A model generated the notes under the pieces. The model had not been told where the DNA came from, ran no database searches, and saw only the letters and a program-made list of their open reading frames with translations. Below, one piece after another: positions 33,864 through 43,769 of a stretch of DNA of 64,000 bases. Made by a program: the position numbers and the translations under genes. The first letter of the stretch is position 1. Each line of letters starts with the position of its first letter. The DNA comes from Chitinophaga arvensicola (GTDB lineage Bacteria > Bacteroidota > Bacteroidia > Chitinophagales > Chitinophagaceae). The stretch lies in NCBI RefSeq assembly GCF_900110835.1, contig NZ_FOJG01000002.1:3550698-3614697 (forward strand). The letters run 5' to 3'.

Positions 33864-34361
33864 TTAATAGTCGTCTTCGTCGAACTTGGTACGCAGGATA
33901 CCCGCCACTACGTACTTCTTACCGGGATCAGAAGATATTTGCAGCTCCATGTAAATACTGTCTGTTACATGCCCTCCTTTCGACTTTCCCCCATCCGGGA
34001 AGATTTTGCCGCCGGTGATCGTCACGGTAGCGTCGCTATTCTGGTCTTTGGCATTCGTTGCATTAAACGTGAAATCGGACAGATTCACTTCTACCTTCGA
34101 CTGAAAATCAAATCCCAGTCCGGCATCCTGCAGCCACAACTGCTTACCATCATCCGCCGCAGTGTTGAAGGTGTTGATCTGTACATGGTCGCCATCCAGC
34201 TGTGGCGCTCCGTTCAAGGTCATCGTCACCCACCAGGTACCAGACATTTTCATCACCTGCGTATTCTTTACCTCCGGTAATTCCTTTTTACAGGAAGAAA
34301 ACAGCAGGGCCGCCACCAGCAGCCATCCCGTCATATATTGCTTATTTATTATTGTTCTCAT
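33864..34361 (-). CDS. Surface lipoprotein in SusE position (lipid-binding-like family)
   Basis: This 165-residue lipoprotein has a signal peptide ending LLFSSC (Cys24), then a small beta-rich domain (MSGTWWVTMTLNGAPQLDG, then GKIFPDGGKSKGGHVTDSIYMELQIS). It resembles the Bacteroides lipid-binding lipoprotein family that follows SusC/SusD genes, and probably helps bind the ligand on the cell surface. It is last in the minus-strand susC-susD-lipoprotein operon, 24 bases after susD. Confidence 0.7.
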   Translation of the reverse strand: MRTIINKQYMTGWLLVAALLFSSCKKELPEVKNTQVMKMSGTWWVTMTLNGAPQLDGDHVQINTFNTAADDGKQLWLQDAGLGFDFQSKVEVNLSDFTFNATNAKDQNSDATVTITGGKIFPDGGKSKGGHVTDSIYMELQISSDPGKKYVVAGILRTKFDEDDY

Positions 34362-34385
34362 GATAATTATTTTAGTCCGTTAACA

Positions 34386-35873
34386 TTATAAGGCCCACCA
34401 AACTTTTTGATAAATGGGTACTTCTGCAGGAGTATTGGAATTTCTGCTCCTTTCCACATCCGGGAATACCAGTCGTTTAGGGAATTTACCGGCGCCGGTT
34501 ACCCCGTTGCGGGAATACACCAACTGGCCGGGGATATAGGAATCTTCCGTAGAATACACCGGGCTGTATTTAGGATAACCGGTGCGGTTCTGCTCCAGGA
34601 AGCCTTCCAGGGCGTGTGTACCGGGAAAAGAAGCCCATTTCTGCATAATAATAGCTTCCAGCTTCTGTGCAAAAGTGCCACCTGCAGGATAGGCATATAC
34701 GCTGTCGGCCTGGAGATAAGGCGTAGCATCCAGCCCATACTGCTGAAACGCCGCGGTAACGCCGGCATCATAGTATGCTTTGGCATTTGCTCCACCATAA
34801 TAGCGCTCCTCTGCTTCTGCCAGCATAAAATTGGCTTCCGCCCTCGACAACAGATAAGCTGTATCTATGGCTGTTTGCCGGTAAATAGCCGATACATTGT
34901 AAGTAGCTGACAAACTGGTATAATCTCCCTGGTTAATTCCATAATAAACACCACCGGCCGCACCCGGAGCACGGAAAATCTTTTTCAGCCGGGGATCATT
35001 ATGCTGCGTCAGCCAGGACAGCATCGTATAGCTCGCCCGGATATTCGTGGTTGTATTCAGACTCCGGATATTAGATTCATACAACGGATTATCCTGACCC
35101 GGTGCATCTTTAAAATCACTCAATGCTGCCTTTTCATCGGTGAGGAACGGAGCGCCGCTGTTCATCATCTCCATGATCTTTTCCTTTGCCAATGCAGGAT
35201 TTACGTTAATCATCCGCAGGTACATCTTTAATTTCAATGAGTTCGCAAACTTTACCCATTTATCCATATCTCCCTTGTAAACGATGTCCTGTGCTTTATC
35301 TTCATCCAGGATCGTCACAGTCAGATCTTTTGAGAGGGCAATATCCAGATCCCGCAACAGCCAGGAATAAATACTATCGCCCCTGTCGAACTTTGGCTGC
35401 AATTGATTCAAGCCTCCAAATGCTTCCTTATAAGGCACCTGGTCGTACAGATCTACCAATACCTGGTAAGAATAAGCTTTCATCACGGTACCCATCAAAC
35501 CGAAATTATTATCGTGCAGGCTATCGCATAGTTGAAGCATCAGGCTGTAATCCTGTAAGGCGCCTGAAAATAACTGGGTATACAAAGCATTGTAATCCGC
35601 ACGTTGAATGTTATAGGCATCAATGGTTTTGTACTGGTTAGAGGCATTACTCTGTGTCCAGTACTGTGCCCAGATGCCACCAATGATGGCGCCGTCTGTA
35701 CCTATGCTCGATACCGTAGATAACACGGCCGGTGGAAACAATACATAAGGTGTGGCTTTGTCCAGTGGTGGATTATTGGGATCGTTGTTAATATCCAGGT
35801 TCTTTTTGCAGGATGTTCCCAGCAGCGCCACCAACACCAGGAGCAGGATATATTGATAATTGAACTTTTTCAT
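34386..35873 (-). CDS. SusD-like outer-membrane lipoprotein (SusD-like_2 type)
   Basis: This 495-residue lipoprotein has the lipobox ALLGTSC (Cys22) and starts KKNLDINNDPNNPP, the typical opening of the SusD-like_2 group. Later parts include FADSL-like helices (MGTVMKAYSYQVLVDLYDQVPY, about 126-147) and LLSRAEANFMLAEAEERYYGG (near 343). The Asp-rich NNDPNNP segment may bind calcium, as known for relatives. It pairs with the SusC gene 19 bases upstream. Confidence 0.94.
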   Translation of the reverse strand: MKKFNYQYILLLVLVALLGTSCKKNLDINNDPNNPPLDKATPYVLFPPAVLSTVSSIGTDGAIIGGIWAQYWTQSNASNQYKTIDAYNIQRADYNALYTQLFSGALQDYSLMLQLCDSLHDNNFGLMGTVMKAYSYQVLVDLYDQVPYKEAFGGLNQLQPKFDRGDSIYSWLLRDLDIALSKDLTVTILDEDKAQDIVYKGDMDKWVKFANSLKLKMYLRMINVNPALAKEKIMEMMNSGAPFLTDEKAALSDFKDAPGQDNPLYESNIRSLNTTTNIRASYTMLSWLTQHNDPRLKKIFRAPGAAGGVYYGINQGDYTSLSATYNVSAIYRQTAIDTAYLLSRAEANFMLAEAEERYYGGANAKAYYDAGVTAAFQQYGLDATPYLQADSVYAYPAGGTFAQKLEAIIMQKWASFPGTHALEGFLEQNRTGYPKYSPVYSTEDSYIPGQLVYSRNGVTGAGKFPKRLVFPDVERSRNSNTPAEVPIYQKVWWAL

Positions 35874-35892
35874 GAGATCAGCATTTAATAGA

Positions 35893-38800
35893 TTAGAAGG
35901 ACACTTTCAGTGACACACCATAAGATTTTGTGGTAGGCATCGTTCTGAATTCGCCTAGCTCACTGTTCAGATCATTACCATAGTTGGATACTTCGGGATC
36001 AATAAAAGTATTTCCCTCCGGTGTCCACACAAACAGGTTGCGTGCAAAAACCGTCAGCAACAGATTGCTTGCCGCAATTTTCCTTGCTGCAGATACCGGC
36101 AGGCTATAAGAAAGCGTGATATCACGCAGTTTCAGGAAAGTTTTATCGATGATACGCTGCTGATAGGCGCTTCCTTTATTCGTGGTGGGATACCAGTAAG
36201 CATCGTAGTTGTAGTCGGTCAGCGGAATCGTATTTTCTCCGTAGATGGGTTTAGCCTGGTTATCGGTGCCGATCTGCATCACAGAATTAGGTACCACAAA
36301 AGCCCTTCTGTCGTTATAGGTAGATTGCAAAGCGTTACCTACAAAGTAAACCAGGTCTGAGGTACCGGAATAGAATACGCCACCTTTCCTCCAATCGATA
36401 GAGAAGCCCAGTGTGAAGTCTTTATACCGGAAACTGTTTACCAATCCCATGATAAAATCGCGCTGAGAGGTACCGTAATAGCCATCTGCATCGGCAGCCT
36501 TTGGCAGGCCGGTGGCATCTACAATTGTTTTTCCATCAGCGGTGGTAGCGGGTATAGGCGCATAGAATACACCCAGCGGATCTCCTTTACGGGCAACGAA
36601 TTTTGCCTCATAGGCGAAATTAAGTACGATCTGATCCAGGCCTGAAGGCAATTCCTCTACCGTATTGCGGTTCCGTGCGAAGGTGTAGTTGAGGGTCCAG
36701 TTAAAATCTTTGGTTTCTACCGGCACAATATTTACAGATAATTCTATTCCTTTATTTCTCACCTTACCAAAGTTCTGCGTGATACTGGAATAGCCGGAAC
36801 TGGGCGTAGTAGGAACTGCAAGAATTTGTCCTTTGGTCAGCTTATTATAAAAAGCCACATCAAACCCCAGGCGGTTGCGCAGGAATTTTACTTCACCACC
36901 AAATTCATATTCATTACTTAGCTCCGGTCCGAGTTCAGGATTACCGATATTGTCGCCTACGGTATAACCCGGAATACCATTAAAAGGAAAATCCAGTGTA
37001 CCAAAAGGAAGATCTATAATCTGGCCAGTGGATAAGGTTGTTTTCGTGAGATAGGGACCCGCATCGTTACCTGTTTTTCCCCAGCTGGCGCGCAGTTTCG
37101 CATAAGATACGCCGCGTTCATCCAGCTTCAGCGCCTCAGATAAGATAAACGCAGCATTGACGGCAGGATAGAAATAGCTGTTGTTTTTTTCCGGCAAGGT
37201 AGAAGACCAGTCATTACGCGCATTCACTGTCAGGAACAAATATTCCCGGAAACCCAGTGTAGCCTGTGCATATAATCCATAGATCCGGCGCCTGAATTCC
37301 TGTGTTTGTGATACCGGGGTATTAGGTGAATTGGAGATCACGTAGAACCCTGGAATAGCAAGCCCTTTCACGGCAGAACTGAATAATTTTCCTTCACGTT
37401 GATTGACGTTAAAACCTACCAATCCATCGATGCTGAAATCTGAACTGAGTTTTTTATTTGCCGTGAGTAACAGATCAGAGTTAAACTCACCTCTGTAATC
37501 GCTGTATTCTCTCACATAACCCACGTCCTCTGCACGTTGTGAGCCTTCCACATTGTTACCGTCATTCCAGCTGCCCAGTGATGGTCTGTTTTTAGCCTTG
37601 TAAGTTTTCGACTGACTGTTCGTAACGTCTGCACCGATGCGCCATTCCAGGTTCAGCCAATCGGTGAAGCCGTACTTCAGATCTATGTTACCGAAGATCC
37701 TGTTACTTTTCAGGTTGTTACCATTTTCATACAGGGAATAGTATGGGTTCTCTGCATAGGGTGTGAAGTAATTGTCTACGTTGTAATATTTGTTCTTATA
37801 ATCCTTAAACTGCGAAATATCGATGTCTACCGGAATCTGGATCACATCTTCAAATAAGGAAGAACCGAGTCCGGATTCACTACGGGTAGACACTGCTTTT
37901 GCATTTTTATTCACAAAGTTAAAAGACGCGGCTGCAGAGAACCTGCCATATTTGGTAGACGCCCTGGCGGAAAATGTATTTCTCTTGTATGAATCTGCAT
38001 CTGTAGGCAGGATGCCATCACTGTATACGTTACCGTAAGAGAGGAAGAAAGTAGAGGTTTCATTGCCACCGCTCACGGCAATATTATTGTTGTATTCCTG
38101 GCCGGTGGTAAAATAATTTTTCACATTATCTTTTACAAACGAAAATGGTTTTGTTAAAGACACACCGTCCACAGGTGCACCCCATTCGCGGTTTTCACCT
38201 GTTAAACGGGGGCCCCAGCTGCCGTTCTCAGAGAGGATAAACGTACCTCCCCATCCCTGTCCGAATTTCTCCTGCATAGTGGGCAACATCCCTACATTTG
38301 AAAAAGTAGCAGCGGAGGCTACATCTACTTTTAACCGGCCGCTTTTCCCTTTTTTGGTGGTGATCAATACTACGCCGCTCGCTGCCCTGGAGCCATAAAT
38401 AGCAGTAGCAGCAGCACCTTTCAGAATGCTGATGGCTTCAATATCATTGGGGTTAATATCGTTCGCATTATTACCAAAATCGTAACCACCGGTGAGGTTG
38501 GTTCCTTTGATATCGGAAGAGCCGGGACGATCATTATTTAAAGGCACTCCATCAACAATATACAATGGCTGGTTGCTGCCTTGCAAAGAGGAATAGCCAC
38601 GAAGAATTACTTTATTGGAACCTCCGGGCGCCCCGCTGGTAGTGGATATTTCTGCACCGGCAATTTTACCGGATAAGCCATCCATCATGCTCACGGGCGC
38701 CACCCGGTTAATTTGTTCTGTTGCAAAATTGGTAGTAGCATATCCCACTGTTTTCTTTTCACGTGTAAGTCCCAAACCGGTCACCACTACTTCCTGCAGA

Positions 38801-39099
38801 TTTTTATTATCGGCTGTCAGTAACACCTGCAGCGTTGCATTTGTACCCACGGGAATTTCCTGCGTTTTGTATCCGACACTTCGTATAATCAGTACCGTAG
38901 TGGCGCCGGGTACTGTGAGTGTAAATACCCCATCGTTATTGGCAGTGGTACCCGAAGATGTACCTTTTATCTGGACGGTGGCGAACGGAACGATGTTACC
39001 GTCGCTTCCCTTGATGGTGCCTGTCACCTGTCGCTGCTGCGACCAGGCCAGGCTGGCGATTGCCATTAGCATGGCAAAAAGGAGGAGCCCCTTTTTCAT
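35893..39099 (-). CDS. SusC-family TonB-dependent receptor without STN domain
   Basis: This 1068-residue outer-membrane transporter has a signal peptide (1-20), a beta-sandwich domain (about 23-105, VTGTIKGSDGNIVPFATVQIKG), the box EVVVTGLGLTREKK, a plug (about 115-240, YIVDGVPLNND) and a barrel ending TTKSYGVSLKVSF. It lacks the signalling domain found in the receptor at 23.7 kb, so its expression is probably controlled otherwise. Upstream is a 680-base gap with a duplicated leader. Confidence 0.95.
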   Translation of the reverse strand: MKKGLLLFAMLMAIASLAWSQQRQVTGTIKGSDGNIVPFATVQIKGTSSGTTANNDGVFTLTVPGATTVLIIRSVGYKTQEIPVGTNATLQVLLTADNKNLQEVVVTGLGLTREKKTVGYATTNFATEQINRVAPVSMMDGLSGKIAGAEISTTSGAPGGSNKVILRGYSSLQGSNQPLYIVDGVPLNNDRPGSSDIKGTNLTGGYDFGNNANDINPNDIEAISILKGAAATAIYGSRAASGVVLITTKKGKSGRLKVDVASAATFSNVGMLPTMQEKFGQGWGGTFILSENGSWGPRLTGENREWGAPVDGVSLTKPFSFVKDNVKNYFTTGQEYNNNIAVSGGNETSTFFLSYGNVYSDGILPTDADSYKRNTFSARASTKYGRFSAAASFNFVNKNAKAVSTRSESGLGSSLFEDVIQIPVDIDISQFKDYKNKYYNVDNYFTPYAENPYYSLYENGNNLKSNRIFGNIDLKYGFTDWLNLEWRIGADVTNSQSKTYKAKNRPSLGSWNDGNNVEGSQRAEDVGYVREYSDYRGEFNSDLLLTANKKLSSDFSIDGLVGFNVNQREGKLFSSAVKGLAIPGFYVISNSPNTPVSQTQEFRRRIYGLYAQATLGFREYLFLTVNARNDWSSTLPEKNNSYFYPAVNAAFILSEALKLDERGVSYAKLRASWGKTGNDAGPYLTKTTLSTGQIIDLPFGTLDFPFNGIPGYTVGDNIGNPELGPELSNEYEFGGEVKFLRNRLGFDVAFYNKLTKGQILAVPTTPSSGYSSITQNFGKVRNKGIELSVNIVPVETKDFNWTLNYTFARNRNTVEELPSGLDQIVLNFAYEAKFVARKGDPLGVFYAPIPATTADGKTIVDATGLPKAADADGYYGTSQRDFIMGLVNSFRYKDFTLGFSIDWRKGGVFYSGTSDLVYFVGNALQSTYNDRRAFVVPNSVMQIGTDNQAKPIYGENTIPLTDYNYDAYWYPTTNKGSAYQQRIIDKTFLKLRDITLSYSLPVSAARKIAASNLLLTVFARNLFVWTPEGNTFIDPEVSNYGNDLNSELGEFRTMPTTKSYGVSLKVSF

Positions 39100-39107
39100 A
39101 AAAGTTT

Positions 39108-39379
39108 CAGATTTTGGTTGAAGAAGAAATACATTGGGTCGTTCGATATCCGCGCTATTGATGGCGTCTGTGGCTTATTTGCACAAGTGATGATGTTCTT
39201 TAGCGGTTTGCATAGCACACCCTTATCGCACTGATTCAGTACGATCTCAAAAAGCAAAAACATACCTGTTCCCGCGTCTACGGAAAAAACAGCATAACAG
39301 CACACTGCCGGATATATTGGCTATGCGACTATGTAAAAGGAGATTTACCTTTTTTCATACATAATTCAGATTTTGGTTG
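39108..39379 (-). repeat. Duplicated 5' leader of the susC gene
   Basis: TCAGATTTTGGTTG occurs at 39107-39120 and again at 39366-39379 (plus-strand reading). In each copy a short distance away is CCTTTTTTCAT or CCCTTTTTCAT, the complement of an ATGAAAAAGG start. The outer copy therefore carries a nine-codon frame MKKGKSPFT (39358-39329) that mimics the susC start. A third, weaker match (AGATTTCGGTTG) is at 39652-39663. The rest of 39100-39779 shows only a small CTGTC/GACAG hairpin near 39440 and no TAnnTTTG promoter. Confidence 0.5.
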
Positions 39380-39779
39380 TATAATCTCTTACTAATAATG
39401 TCGAAAAAAATCAGCTTTCATTTCCAGGCGGTAATATAGCTGTCTGTATCTGACAGTTGGCTACAAATCAAATACACGGATTAGACTAACAATTCAGTTC
39501 TTCAAAAAATTACAGGTCGAAAAATGCCGTACTAAAATATCCAGGCTCTTATTGGTTTGAATCGTGACAGTTTCGCGGTTGTGGGTTCATGGCCAACTTC
39601 ACAAGCTTTTCTTCTTGCAGAAAGGTTTCTCTCATAAAGCAAATTAGATTTAGATTTCGGTTGACAACCACAAGTTAGAGAAAAAAAGCAAACCTTGTTA
39701 CATCTCCTTAACATTATTTTAACAGGCTATCATTTTCATCCACGCAACAAATTGATAGTCAACAATTGAATATAAAAAA

Positions 39780-41855
39780 TTATTTTCTGGTGAGCATATA
39801 CAGTAACTGACATTGATACAATGTTTTTTTATTGCCGGCTATCTGCTCATTCCCGCTACCAAATTGCATTACACCCGGGTATCTTGTTTGATGCCAACGT
39901 GTTTGACAGGTAAAACGACGAGTCACTTTCCACTTCAGTTGTACATAATACTGCCAGCCACGACCATACAATTGTGATACTGCATTCTCATACAACACAC
40001 TGCTTTCGGTAGCATAGATACGGCTATCATAACTGCTGGTCCGAAAAAATGTCAATCTGCCACTTATTCCTAACGGCCACTTTGGAAAACTATAATGACC
40101 ATCCTGGTAAATCATCCATCCGGATTGCGTTGTGCCCGCTGCCTGGTAGCGGCTATATTCCAGTCTCGTTCTGGCTTCCAGCTGCCGGTTCAGTTTTATA
40201 TTCCATTGAAAACGCAGATGTGCCGAAGTTATTGTCGTGAGTACTTTAAGCGGATTCTCCGGTATAACTAAATTCTCCTGTCCCTGCCGGTAGTTGTATC
40301 GCCACAGGAACAACATTTTTTTATTAGGGGTATAGCTCGCCTGCACAAAAAAGTCTTTCCCGCCGGAAGGGGCATTGCTGCGATATTTCAGCCAGGGGAA
40401 GTGAAAAACATCTGCATAGGCGTCCATCTTCCAGCGGGCATTTAGTTTCAGCGTTATTCCCGTATACAATCCCTGCTCATTGGCGGTGCGGTATCCATCT
40501 CCAAAACCTTTTGCATACAGCGACTGGTACGCCCGGTCGTAATACCGGTATACTACCGCCATATCCACTGATGGAGCAACGCTGGTGAGTAATCCCTGCA
40601 CTATAGCCGGTTTGCCGTTATCACTGGCAGCTACCTCTCCAAACAGATGCACATTCTTCCAGCTGCCGGCATAGTCCACACTGGTTGCAGTGAGCTGTGC
40701 GCCGTTAAAATCAAACTGATTATAGGGCTTGATTTCTTTTTGCAGTACCGGTGTAAAACGGTGTTGAATGATATTTATTCCCCATTGCCAGTGGGAGGTA
40801 GTATACCGGATATTACCGCCGGTGCTGGTTTGCTGTATAGCACCGCGCTTTGCGGCCTCCGATGCTGTGCGGTGATAACCGCTGCTAATTATACTGGCCG
40901 CTGTTACTTCATCCATCAGTGTATCTGTGCTGGCGTCCTGACGACGCTGCGATGCAAATGCGGTTACTTCCCAACGTTGCTGCTGCCATGTAATACCCAC
41001 ACCTCTGAAAAAATAAAATTCTCCCGCAGAGGTATAGGGCCGCAGTACTTCTCCTTCCCGCTTTACCTGCATCACCGCAGCGCCTTTTCCATACGCCTGC
41101 CCTTGCCAGTTGAGCAGGCCTTGTCCCAGATTCACGGTATAATCGCCAAAAGCCAGTGCTTTTATTTTCCGGAAATTTCTTACAAAAAGATGCGCGCTGT
41201 AGAAATCAAAACCCTGTTTTTGCGCTCCTTTAAAAAAAGCTTCTCCTGCATCTTTCTCCATCACTATTCCCCAACTCATATAGCGTGGGAAACTATAACG
41301 GTAACGCATAAACACCTTATCAGGACTACCCTGGTACGCCGGCAAGGTGGTATCGGTATGCCGGTATCCTTTCACCTGCTCCCCTACGCGACCATAACGC
41401 AGCAGAAATACATGATCCCCTTTTTGCGCATAATCGCGCAGCGTATAATGTGGCGCCAGATCGTTACCTACTGTTACATAAGGCAGGATACGCCGGATCA
41501 CTTCGGGTTCAAAACCCGGTACTGCCTGCAATTCGTAAATACTCAGCAAATCACCCAGTAGGGCTTTATAACGCAGGAAATGGCTGATCTGTAAAGGCGT
41601 CAGTAAACCGATAGATTGCAATGCTGCTTCATCAGCTGTATTCAATTGAATTTTATGCCGCTGCAATGCGTATAAATGCTGCCATTGCGCATCATCTTCC
41701 GATACTGTTTCTGTACCGGCGGCTTCATTTTCCAGTTGGTTCTCCATTGCAGCGGGAAGCGATTCTTCCTGCTGACGGGCCAATGCTTTCTGACAGCAGC
41801 AAAGCCAGCATAAACAACACAGTATACCGCTAACCGCTACGCGGAAAGTTGCCAT
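39780..41855 (-). CDS. Helix-hairpin-helix protein with barrel-like C-terminal region
   Basis: This 691-residue exported protein starts MATFRVAVSGILCC; an ATG 31 codons earlier is unlikely because it precedes the signal peptide. After an acidic linker comes a ComEA-like helix-hairpin-helix (about 70-125, IQLNTADEAALQSIGLLTPLQISHF and YELQAVPGFEPEVIRRIL). The large remainder alternates aromatic and polar residues as in outer-membrane beta-barrels (RYSFPRYMSWGIVMEKD, ALAFGDYTVNLGQGLLNW). HhH domains normally bind DNA. Whether this protein takes up DNA or uses the fold for other contacts is not known. Confidence 0.75.
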   Translation of the reverse strand: MATFRVAVSGILCCLCWLCCCQKALARQQEESLPAAMENQLENEAAGTETVSEDDAQWQHLYALQRHKIQLNTADEAALQSIGLLTPLQISHFLRYKALLGDLLSIYELQAVPGFEPEVIRRILPYVTVGNDLAPHYTLRDYAQKGDHVFLLRYGRVGEQVKGYRHTDTTLPAYQGSPDKVFMRYRYSFPRYMSWGIVMEKDAGEAFFKGAQKQGFDFYSAHLFVRNFRKIKALAFGDYTVNLGQGLLNWQGQAYGKGAAVMQVKREGEVLRPYTSAGEFYFFRGVGITWQQQRWEVTAFASQRRQDASTDTLMDEVTAASIISSGYHRTASEAAKRGAIQQTSTGGNIRYTTSHWQWGINIIQHRFTPVLQKEIKPYNQFDFNGAQLTATSVDYAGSWKNVHLFGEVAASDNGKPAIVQGLLTSVAPSVDMAVVYRYYDRAYQSLYAKGFGDGYRTANEQGLYTGITLKLNARWKMDAYADVFHFPWLKYRSNAPSGGKDFFVQASYTPNKKMLFLWRYNYRQGQENLVIPENPLKVLTTITSAHLRFQWNIKLNRQLEARTRLEYSRYQAAGTTQSGWMIYQDGHYSFPKWPLGISGRLTFFRTSSYDSRIYATESSVLYENAVSQLYGRGWQYYVQLKWKVTRRFTCQTRWHQTRYPGVMQFGSGNEQIAGNKKTLYQCQLLYMLTRK

Positions 41856-42019
41856 ATCCGATAAAGTTGAAAAGATGATTTCCAAAAAAATATGATTTGG
41901 GACAACAGCAGGCGTGGATACTTGCTGCTGTTCACAATAACTCAGCATTATGTAATCACAATAAACTAACGCTATGCAATTAAACCAGTTAATGTTCCAT
42001 TGTCATGCTACTCCACACC

Positions 42020-42814
42020 TCACTCCACTTCCTGCCTGTTGGAAAGCTGCCATATCAGTGAAGTAGCCGGCGTAATTCCCAGCTGCGGATGAAAGCCTAC
42101 CGCGAGATCTATGCGTAGTGCATGCAGGAAGAATATTACGGCGGCATTGTTGTAAAAAGGCGCCGAAGCAATACCCATTTCCAACGCCATTGCACGAACT
42201 ATACGATAATACGCAGCCGCTTTTACAGTAGTTATATCTCCTGCTTTCCTTATTTCACCAGTCAGCAGAAAATCACGTGAAGCTTCAAAACCGGCGCCGC
42301 CACTGTATATCACCGGCATACCGGCCGATTTGTAAAGATGTAACCCGGTGTGTAATTGCCGGCTGATATGCCATAATAAGCCCCCATCCGCACTCACTGT
42401 ATTATTGCTTCCAAACCCCGGCGTTGCAGTGGTTTCGCTGCTAAACTGTATCCCAATTCCTACTTTCCGCCCCAGTTGCCGCCCGTAGGCGCCACTCACT
42501 TTTTGCTGATGCCAGGCTGTATTTCCCAGCCGGGTTACGCTGCCACCGAAGGCGCCCGACCCAACAGGAACAGCTACCATCGCCGCATACAGCGAAGTAC
42601 CCTTTAGCAGAAAACGGTTCTCCGTGTAAACACCGGCTGCAAAAGAAGACAAACAGGATAAACCCGCAGGATTAGCCCAGGCAGAGATGACCTGCTGAAA
42701 ATGACGACTGTAACTGCCTGTAGCCGTATTTTTCCCTACAGGTATTAATAATGGTTGCGCAGATAACAACGCAATGCTCCACATGGAGACAAGGGTCAAC
42801 AAAAACTGTTTCAT
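42020..42814 (-). CDS. PorQ/FadL-like outer-membrane beta-barrel protein
   Basis: This 264-residue exported protein has a signal peptide (1-19, ending LSAQ) and the FadL/PorV/PorQ-type motif WANPAGLS near residue 47, followed by alternating strands to the C-terminus. Some relatives are T9SS accessory proteins, but no firm assignment is possible. It is 164 bases upstream of the HhH gene on the same strand and may be expressed with it. Confidence 0.65.
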   Translation of the reverse strand: MKQFLLTLVSMWSIALLSAQPLLIPVGKNTATGSYSRHFQQVISAWANPAGLSCLSSFAAGVYTENRFLLKGTSLYAAMVAVPVGSGAFGGSVTRLGNTAWHQQKVSGAYGRQLGRKVGIGIQFSSETTATPGFGSNNTVSADGGLLWHISRQLHTGLHLYKSAGMPVIYSGGAGFEASRDFLLTGEIRKAGDITTVKAAAYYRIVRAMALEMGIASAPFYNNAAVIFFLHALRIDLAVGFHPQLGITPATSLIWQLSNRQEVE

Positions 42815-42976
42815 CCGGGATTAAGGTTTAACAAATAAACGGCTTGCTCACTGTTTACAAGCCATTATAAATAGTTTACAACACAACTGACAAACGGGTT
42901 AACAACTGCCAGCGATCACAAAAATATGCCGCGATAAAAACACAAGTGTTAATGAATTACAAACAGGTGAAAATAA

Positions 42977-43011
42977 AAAGAGGTCATCTCCCGGAAGGAA
43001 ATCACCTCTTT
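42977..43011 (-). terminator. Terminator after the deoxynucleoside kinase gene
   Basis: AAAGAGGT/ACCTCTTT arms with further pairing inside; on the minus strand followed by TTTATTTTC. It lies 75 bases after the kinase stop. Confidence 0.75.
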
Positions 43012-43085
43012 CAATGGATCACGCGATGTAGTGACCGTATTAACGGAAGAAATAAACAGGTTTACTTCTCCCGGAAAAATTTTAA

Positions 43086-43721
43086 TTAAAATAGTCCGTA
43101 CAACTGTGAATCAATACGGGAAATAATTTCGCCCAGATCTTCATCACTTTCCGGAAATTTGTTTTTATCAATATCGATAATCAGCAACGGACCTTCTTTA
43201 TATTTCTCGATCCAGTTGTTATAATATTCGTTCAGCCGTTTCAGGTAGTCCAACCGGATATTCTCCTCATATTCCCTTCCTCTTTTCTGGATCTGCGCTA
43301 CCAGCGTAGGTACGGAAGCCTGAAGATAAATCAGCAGATCCGGTGGCTTCACCATGCTTTTCAGCGTTTCGAAGAAGTTGAAATAATTATCAAAATCGCG
43401 CTTGGTCATCAGTCCCATTTCATAAAGGTTGGGCGCAAAAATATGCGCATCCTCATAAATGGTACGATCCTGAATCACCGTTTCTTTTCCATTCTGTACT
43501 TCCAGCAGTTGTTTCAATCTGCCGTTCAGAAAATATACCTGCAGGTTGAAAGACCAGCGGGGCATATCTTCATAAAAATCGTTCAGATACGGATTGTGTT
43601 CCACATCTTCATACTGTGCATGCCACTTATAATGGCGGCACAACATTTCTGTGAGTGTTGTTTTACCCGCGCCGATATTTCCGGCGATGGCTATATGTTT
43701 GATCTTATTCTGTTTTGCCAT
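43086..43721 (-). CDS. Deoxynucleoside kinase
   Basis: This 211-residue kinase salvages deoxynucleosides to their monophosphates. The P-loop GNIGAGKTT is at 14-22, the substrate-binding YEDVEHNPYLNDFYED near 37-52, and the ERS-like DRTIYEDAHIF near 85. It belongs to the dCK/dGK family. It is 48 bases downstream of trpS on the minus strand. Confidence 0.93.
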   Translation of the reverse strand: MAKQNKIKHIAIAGNIGAGKTTLTEMLCRHYKWHAQYEDVEHNPYLNDFYEDMPRWSFNLQVYFLNGRLKQLLEVQNGKETVIQDRTIYEDAHIFAPNLYEMGLMTKRDFDNYFNFFETLKSMVKPPDLLIYLQASVPTLVAQIQKRGREYEENIRLDYLKRLNEYYNNWIEKYKEGPLLIIDIDKNKFPESDEDLGEIISRIDSQLYGLF

Positions 43722-43769
43722 GCGATGTGAGGTGGTTAATACTGAAAATAGCTACAGTTGGCGACTTTT

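Noticed and set aside
39096..39305. 69-residue minus-strand frame upstream of susC
   Set aside because: Overlaps the susC start and the duplicated leader; no protein-like pattern.
39532..39714. 60-residue minus-strand frame before the HhH gene
   Set aside because: No family match, no promoter, and it covers the leader repeat; probably chance.
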